Below are positions 58,800 to 64,000 of a DNA stretch of 64,000 bases, piece after piece. Location of the stretch: the NCBI GenBank assembly GCA_028693055.1, contig JAQUWD010000011.1, positions 1 through 64,000 of the forward strand, read 5' to 3'. The DNA is from Eubacteriales bacterium. Its GTDB lineage: Bacteria > Bacillota > Clostridia > Christensenellales > Aristaeellaceae. Position 1 is the stretch's first letter. Every line of letters begins with the position of its first letter. The translations under genes were made by a program, and so were the position numbers. Below the pieces are notes generated by a model. That model was given only the letters and a program-made list of their open reading frames with translations, had not been told where the DNA came from and did not search any database.

Positions 58800-60317
58800 T
58801 TAGTCTTTCACATCGTTGGCAGCCATCCACACTGCATAGTCGGCGTTAGCCTCTTCGGTTACAGGGTATAGTTCATCAGTCAGATACTGCTCAAAATCTT
58901 CAAGGGAAATCTCGCCCATAATATACTCAATTTCCTTGGTCTGACGCGTAGAAGACACATCGGGATGGTCGGCGTCGAAGGTGCTCAATAGGGGTGCGCG
59001 CTGATAAGGCACGTTAATGTGATCAATCTTATTCAATACGGCCTTAAACTCGTTGGTGAACTTTTCAAGTCTTTCAGCCGTATCTGTGTTGGTATAGATT
59101 GCGGGCAAACCATCGTGAGCAAATTCAAACGTGAAGTAGCTGCTTGTCATGGTATTGAGCAAAGCAGCCTGCTCGCTCGTACGATCAATTGTATGGGTAG
59201 CGATATCATACGAATTATAGGTTACGCCTTCAATACCAAGGTTGGTCAGGATGAAGCCTTCCTCTGACATGCAGTAGTCAATAAGAGCTAGGCATTTATC
59301 AATATTCTCGGACTCTGCGTTAATCATGTAGCATCCCCACATGGCGGGGATGGAATAGCAGGTTGCCTTGTTGGTGTAAATGTTTTCCATGGGGGCAATA
59401 TAGTTGTACTTATCCAAAACAAGAGAATCATCAAGATAAGAGCACTGTGCCAACGCGGTGGTCTGCAGGGCGGGAATGCAGCCTACAGTGCCAGAACGCA
59501 GTTTTTCACTACTCTCAGCGTTCATGACCCATTCAGGGTCAATTGCGCCCGCTTCATACATCTCGCGCAGAAAGGTTAGATAGGGAACATAGCCAGACAT
59601 ACGCTGGATAATGTTGTATGCTCCGGTTACCGGATCAGCGATGTAGGAAAGTCCGAATGCAGAGGCAAGGCCGTTGTTGGTATAATCAGTCAGGCAATTC
59701 GTGCCCATGATCATGCCATAGGTGTTTTTCTTGCCGTCGCCGTCCGGATCTTCTGTCGCAAAGGCGATCATCGTTTTCTTGAAATCATCAATGGTAGCGG
59801 GGGCTTCCAATCCCAGTGCCTTAAGCCAATCGTTGTTGATAACGAAGCCGTTGTAGTTGACCATGTTGGGCCGCGCAATCGACATGATCTTTCCGGTTGC
59901 AGTAGAACGCATGGCCTCCTGCATTTCGGGAGTCACCTGTGACATCAGATTAGGATAGTTCGGAAGATAGTCATCCAATGCGAGGATCGTGCCTTCTTTG
60001 GCCCAGGTTTCAAGGTATGCGTCAGCTGCGCCATGATGGTAAATGATGTCCGGAAGATCGCCGGACGCCATAATCAGCTGCTCTTTTTCCGAGTACGCAG
60101 AAACAGCAACAGCCTCATATTCAATATTGATTCCCAATTTATCCTCTAGTGCCTTGATGATGAGGTTGCTATCATCTACTGATACCTCGGGATTAAGGCG
60201 GTTCATAATCCGAATGGTTGGTACGCTTGCCTCGGCAAGCGCCGCCGTGGATACCGGTACCTGGAAAAACGCAAACGCCAAGATGGTTGATAGGATAACA
60301 GAGATACTCTTCTTCAT
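58800..60317 (-). CDS. extracellular solute-binding protein (LplA-type)
   Basis: Signal peptide; EKEQLIMASGDLPDIIYHHG; start MKKSISVIL at 60317. Confidence 0.88.
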   Translation of the reverse strand: MKKSISVILSTILAFAFFQVPVSTAALAEASVPTIRIMNRLNPEVSVDDSNLIIKALEDKLGINIEYEAVAVSAYSEKEQLIMASGDLPDIIYHHGAADAYLETWAKEGTILALDDYLPNYPNLMSQVTPEMQEAMRSTATGKIMSIARPNMVNYNGFVINNDWLKALGLEAPATIDDFKKTMIAFATEDPDGDGKKNTYGMIMGTNCLTDYTNNGLASAFGLSYIADPVTGAYNIIQRMSGYVPYLTFLREMYEAGAIDPEWVMNAESSEKLRSGTVGCIPALQTTALAQCSYLDDSLVLDKYNYIAPMENIYTNKATCYSIPAMWGCYMINAESENIDKCLALIDYCMSEEGFILTNLGIEGVTYNSYDIATHTIDRTSEQAALLNTMTSSYFTFEFAHDGLPAIYTNTDTAERLEKFTNEFKAVLNKIDHINVPYQRAPLLSTFDADHPDVSSTRQTKEIEYIMGEISLEDFEQYLTDELYPVTEEANADYAVWMAANDVKD

Positions 60318-60488
60318 GGTTGGTCTTCCTTTCCTTTTGTTTACCGCGACAATCAATTATTGAAGTATCATATCGCGGCTTTGTTGTAAACAGGATAATG
60401 TCTGCCGAGAATGAAGTAAATAAGAAATACTGCGATTCGTAACAAATAGTACTGTGTCGCGCCTTTCAATACGAATATTCTTATCGAT

Positions 60489-62573
60489 TTAGATTTTTGC
60501 TATCATGCCTTTTTGGGTAATACGCTCTCGATATTGACCCGGTGTTACGCCTTCGATCATTTTGAACACCTTGATAAAGTAGTGAGAATAGGTAAACCCA
60601 ACCTGATGAGCAATGCTGTCTATCGTCAATGTCTTATCTTCCAAAAGCTTGCAGGCACGCTCAACCTTAATGTGGTTTACATATTCGTTGAACGTCATAT
60701 CCGTACGGCGTTTTAGGATATGTGCAAGCTGATTACGGCTGATCGAAAACGCATCAAGCACCGCAGTCAGATTGAAGTTTTCATCAGCCAGCGTTTGATC
60801 GATATACTCAAAAACACTTTCCTCAAGCTTGCTGCCATCATCGTCCACTTGGGCGGTGAGCAATGTGAAAAGCTGACTTGTAAAGCTGTTCAGCTTGCTC
60901 ATTACGCCTGCGCGCGTATCCTGCGGCGAGTATTGGCAGGACATATCGGCTGGAAGACGCAATGGGATAGATGCGGCTTGTAATAAAAGCGCGTTCTGCA
61001 TCCGGATTACCCAGGCAATCATTTCATTATCCTGTAGATATAGGCTTTTGTCAAAAACGATGTCCTCAAACTTTGCCAGCAGCTCCTGACATACGGAATC
61101 ATCTCCTACCACAAGGTTGTTACAAAGCTGCCGCTCTATTGATTCGGGATATTCATGGGGGATAAGGCTTGGGGAAACATCTGCACGGAAGAGTATGCGC
61201 TCATCATCCATTTGCATGGTGTAATTCATCAATAGCTGCGATTCTTGGTACGCCTCTGCAAGGGAGGCGCCGCTCTGCTTGGTGGTGCTAATAGTCATGG
61301 GAATGCAGAGCTCAATCTCCTTTTCCATTCTTTCATGGGTCGAGCAAAGCCATTGACGCCAAAAATCTGCGTTGCTACCATCCGCATAACAGACCAGCAT
61401 CATCGTCTGGCAGACATTTGAGCGAATAATATATTTTTCCGTGTCAACCGGCCATTCAATACTCGTTCGGCACCATTCCAGCGCCCGTTCCGATACATTT
61501 TCCGGGGTTTCATAGAGTATGATAAAGAAGTAATTGTAAGCAAGAGGGTATGGTTCTTGCGCTGCCGTTCCCGGTGACAGGATCGCTTCCTTGAGGGCAA
61601 GCTCCTTTTGTGACATGGCTAGCTCAGAAACGGGGTGCATACTTTTGCGTAAGCATAGATATGCGATAAACAATAGCACCGTCCCGGTAAATAGAATTGT
61701 CAATAGTATGCCCCAAATATTGATAAATTTAATCGGCACATTGTTTCCCAATTGATAGAGATGAACATGCCAGCCCAGCTTATCAAAATCATACTCCGCA
61801 TGGTAGCATACCTGAGCCCCGCTTAACAGGCTCTTGTACATATTCGGGGCACAATCGTTATACTCAAGCTCCGCTATGTTTTTGTTGATGTCACCATAGT
61901 CGCGGGCAAGCAAAATCGTCCCGTCATCCGATGCGATAAATACGTGGCTGGAGGATATGTCGTCCATACGTACGAGCAGATTCTTGAATATCGTGCCAAT
62001 GTCCACGTTTACGACGAGCATGCATCTATTGTCGGCGCTGTTGAGGCGTATCGGTACAATGAGGGAATAAAGCAGATTCGATGTGCCTGGCATCGATGAT
62101 TTTTGTACTAGGCGCGGCCCGTATACCGCGATAGACCCTTCGTTTAGCTTGTCCAGCATTTGTTGATCTTCATAGTTTTCGGTCGATTGAAAGCTATTGT
62201 TTGCGCTGGAATAAATCCAATCGTCGATTTGGGAATAGACTAGCACACTATCATAGTAACGGTCGCTAACCAGAATTTGCGTTACTTTGGTAGCAAAATC
62301 AGCCATGATGGTAGGCTTGTCGCGCATTCGCGAAATCGCTTCAGACATGCCGGTATCATTTAATATGAAACGATACGTTTGATCGGCAGATTGCCCCAGA
62401 ATCATTTCCATCGCTGTGGCGATCTGCTTGCAGTACTCTAAATTGGCAGCGTCAATATTTGAAGCCTGAAGCATTGAAATAAGAATCATATAGGCGCTTA
62501 AGGAAAGTAAAAGCAAGGAGATAACAACGATGGTGATGATTCGCATAATTTTATGCAGGAAGTTTTTATACAT
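60489..62573 (-). CDS. membrane-anchored AraC family transcriptional regulator with extracytoplasmic sensor
   Basis: Two TM segments flanking sensor domain; C-terminal AraC HTH FNLTAVLDAFSISRNQLAHILKRRTDMTFNEYVNHIKVERACKLLEDKTLTIDSIAHQVGFTYSHYFIKVFKMIEGVTPGQYR. Confidence 0.92.
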   Translation of the reverse strand: MYKNFLHKIMRIITIVVISLLLLSLSAYMILISMLQASNIDAANLEYCKQIATAMEMILGQSADQTYRFILNDTGMSEAISRMRDKPTIMADFATKVTQILVSDRYYDSVLVYSQIDDWIYSSANNSFQSTENYEDQQMLDKLNEGSIAVYGPRLVQKSSMPGTSNLLYSLIVPIRLNSADNRCMLVVNVDIGTIFKNLLVRMDDISSSHVFIASDDGTILLARDYGDINKNIAELEYNDCAPNMYKSLLSGAQVCYHAEYDFDKLGWHVHLYQLGNNVPIKFINIWGILLTILFTGTVLLFIAYLCLRKSMHPVSELAMSQKELALKEAILSPGTAAQEPYPLAYNYFFIILYETPENVSERALEWCRTSIEWPVDTEKYIIRSNVCQTMMLVCYADGSNADFWRQWLCSTHERMEKEIELCIPMTISTTKQSGASLAEAYQESQLLMNYTMQMDDERILFRADVSPSLIPHEYPESIERQLCNNLVVGDDSVCQELLAKFEDIVFDKSLYLQDNEMIAWVIRMQNALLLQAASIPLRLPADMSCQYSPQDTRAGVMSKLNSFTSQLFTLLTAQVDDDGSKLEESVFEYIDQTLADENFNLTAVLDAFSISRNQLAHILKRRTDMTFNEYVNHIKVERACKLLEDKTLTIDSIAHQVGFTYSHYFIKVFKMIEGVTPGQYRERITQKGMIAKI

Positions 62574-62881
62574 AGCATATACTCCTAACGCTTCACTTTC
62601 TCATGGGTTATTGAAGCAATAACAAAATATTGGTAGTCCCAATAGATAAATTGTATTTTTGATTGCATTTTTTCTCTGAAATTATATAACAAATCCCAAG
62701 TCAGTTCAATAAAAAAACAAGAAGGCTATAACACAAATTGCAACAAAGCAGAAAAAGTGTGATTTGTGTTGCCATACACAAAAAGCATTATTTACATCGT
62801 ATAAGAACGATGGTAGATTAGCAATAAATCACCTTGTGCGATGAAGCCAGCGCTGCACAGTTAAGAAAGGAAGACAGCCCA

Positions 62882-63583
62882 ATGCAAATACACGATACTC
62901 CAATGCTCCCAACAAAGGCTAAAAAGAGGAGCGGTTTCTGGTACTATGTCCGCAAAAAAAAGTGCCTATATATAATGCTGATACCTTGCATACTATACTT
63001 TTTGATCTTTAACTATCTTCCCATGGGCGGCATAATCATAGCATTCAAGGACTTCAGCTTCAAAAAAGGAATCTGGGACAGCGCTTGGTGCGGGCTGGAA
63101 AATTTCAGCTATATGTTTGGACTAAAAGATTTCTATAATGTTGTTGGAAATTCGCTGATCCTAAGCTTGCTTCGAATTGTCCTGACATTCCCAATACCGA
63201 TATTGCTGGCGTTAATGATGAATGAAATTAACAATGCCTTTTACCAGAAAACCATTCAAACGGTCATCTATCTACCACATTTTATTTCGTGGGTAGTGGT
63301 TGGCAGCATTCTTACCAACTTCCTATCGCCCTCAGGCGGCGTAATAAACGATTTGCGCCAGGCGATGGGGCTTGACTCTATTTTCTTCATGGCGGATAAA
63401 GACTACTTCAGACCATTGGTTATATTAACAAGCATATGGAAAGAGTCCGGGTGGGGAACCATAATCTATTTGGCGGCTATCGTAAACGTATCCAACGAGA
63501 TTTACGAGGCGGCACGCATCGACGGCGCTAGTCATTTTCAAATGCTTCGTTATATTACCTTGCCGTGCATTAAATCTATGTAG
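62882..63583 (+). pseudogene. sugar ABC transporter permease (LplB-type), C-terminally truncated
   Basis: YIMLIPCILYFLIFNYLPMGGIIIAFKDF; EAARIDGASHFQMLRYITLPCIKSM then stop; expected final TM segment(s) missing. Confidence 0.75.
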
Positions 63584-64000
63584 AGGAAGCTCTGCTGACC
63601 AGCGAAGGCTTTGGCGTGGGAAGTACTGTGTTTAAAGACGCTCAATTAATGATCGTACGGGGGAAAATTGGTCGGAAGAGAATTGCACTGGCTGTCAAAG
63701 GAGGGCATAACGGCGTATCCCATAACCATAACGACGTCGGAGGAATCATTGTTGACATTGACGGACAGCAGCTGTTATGCGATCTTGGCAGCGCTTCATA
63801 TACCCGTGATTATTTTTCAGATAAACGCTATACATACATCAATTGCTCTTCGCTAGGGCATAGTGTGCCTATTGTCGATGGGCATGAACAGCAGGCAGGG
63901 ATTAATTTTGCAGCAAAAAATGTAGCGTTTCAAAAGGAGAAGGATCGTTGCGTGCAGCAAATGGATATCTCTGGCGCATACGGTTTAGAATCGCTGATAT
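63580..64000 (+). pseudogene. heparinase II/III-family protein fragment, N-terminus missing, continues past window end
   Basis: Open frame VEEALLTSEGFGVGSTVFKDAQLMIVRGKIGRKRIALAVKGGHNGVSHNHNDVGGIIVDIDGQQLLCDLGSASYTRDYFSDKRYTYINCSSLGHSVPIVDGHEQ... to base 64000. Confidence 0.75.

Noticed and set aside
63668-63856. 62-aa ORF at the window end
   Set aside because: Out of frame with the open heparinase II/III-like reading frame that spans the whole region
1-64000. Intact prophage, integrase or conjugation module
   Set aside because: No integrase, terminase, capsid or relaxase motifs in any listed ORF; only an IS relic is present

Overview
The window is a 64 kb piece of a Firmicutes/Clostridia-type chromosome. 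The lineage is inferred from spo0A, whiA, a crh-like gene and AddA. I recognise about 45 genuine CDSs and one tRNA. Housekeeping content: nadE, lysA, an O-acetylhomoserine sulfhydrylase, dnaN, whiA, a BMP/nucleoside-type ABC transporter, a CsoR-CopA-CopZ operon, addA, glgP, spo0A, rapZ and murB. Accessory content: two sugar ABC clusters with truncated genes, an AT-rich island with a TPR-HEPN protein and a broken SEC-C gene, and a 1788-aa secreted repeat protein. Most notable observations: (1) upstream of dnaN, on the minus strand, TTTTCCACA-CCCC-(CTA/TAC)n-AT-rich sequence resembles a DnaA-box/DnaA-trio basal unwinding system; (2) three parS-like 16-mers, one exactly TGTTTCACGTGAAACA, lie between addA and glgP, so the region is probably origin-proximal; (3) a 450-bp IS4-family relic has terminal inverted repeats and a 12-bp GGGCTTCCGCCC target duplication; (4) deletion-type junctions fuse an ABC permease start to the middle of a GH2 enzyme and a permease to a heparinase II/III fragment; (5) a predicted exported protein ends in a cold-shock domain; (6) a HisH2/HisF2 pair sits without a visible sugar amidotransferase. 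No CRISPR array, prophage or complete transposase was found. All family assignments come from motif recognition by eye; no database search was run.
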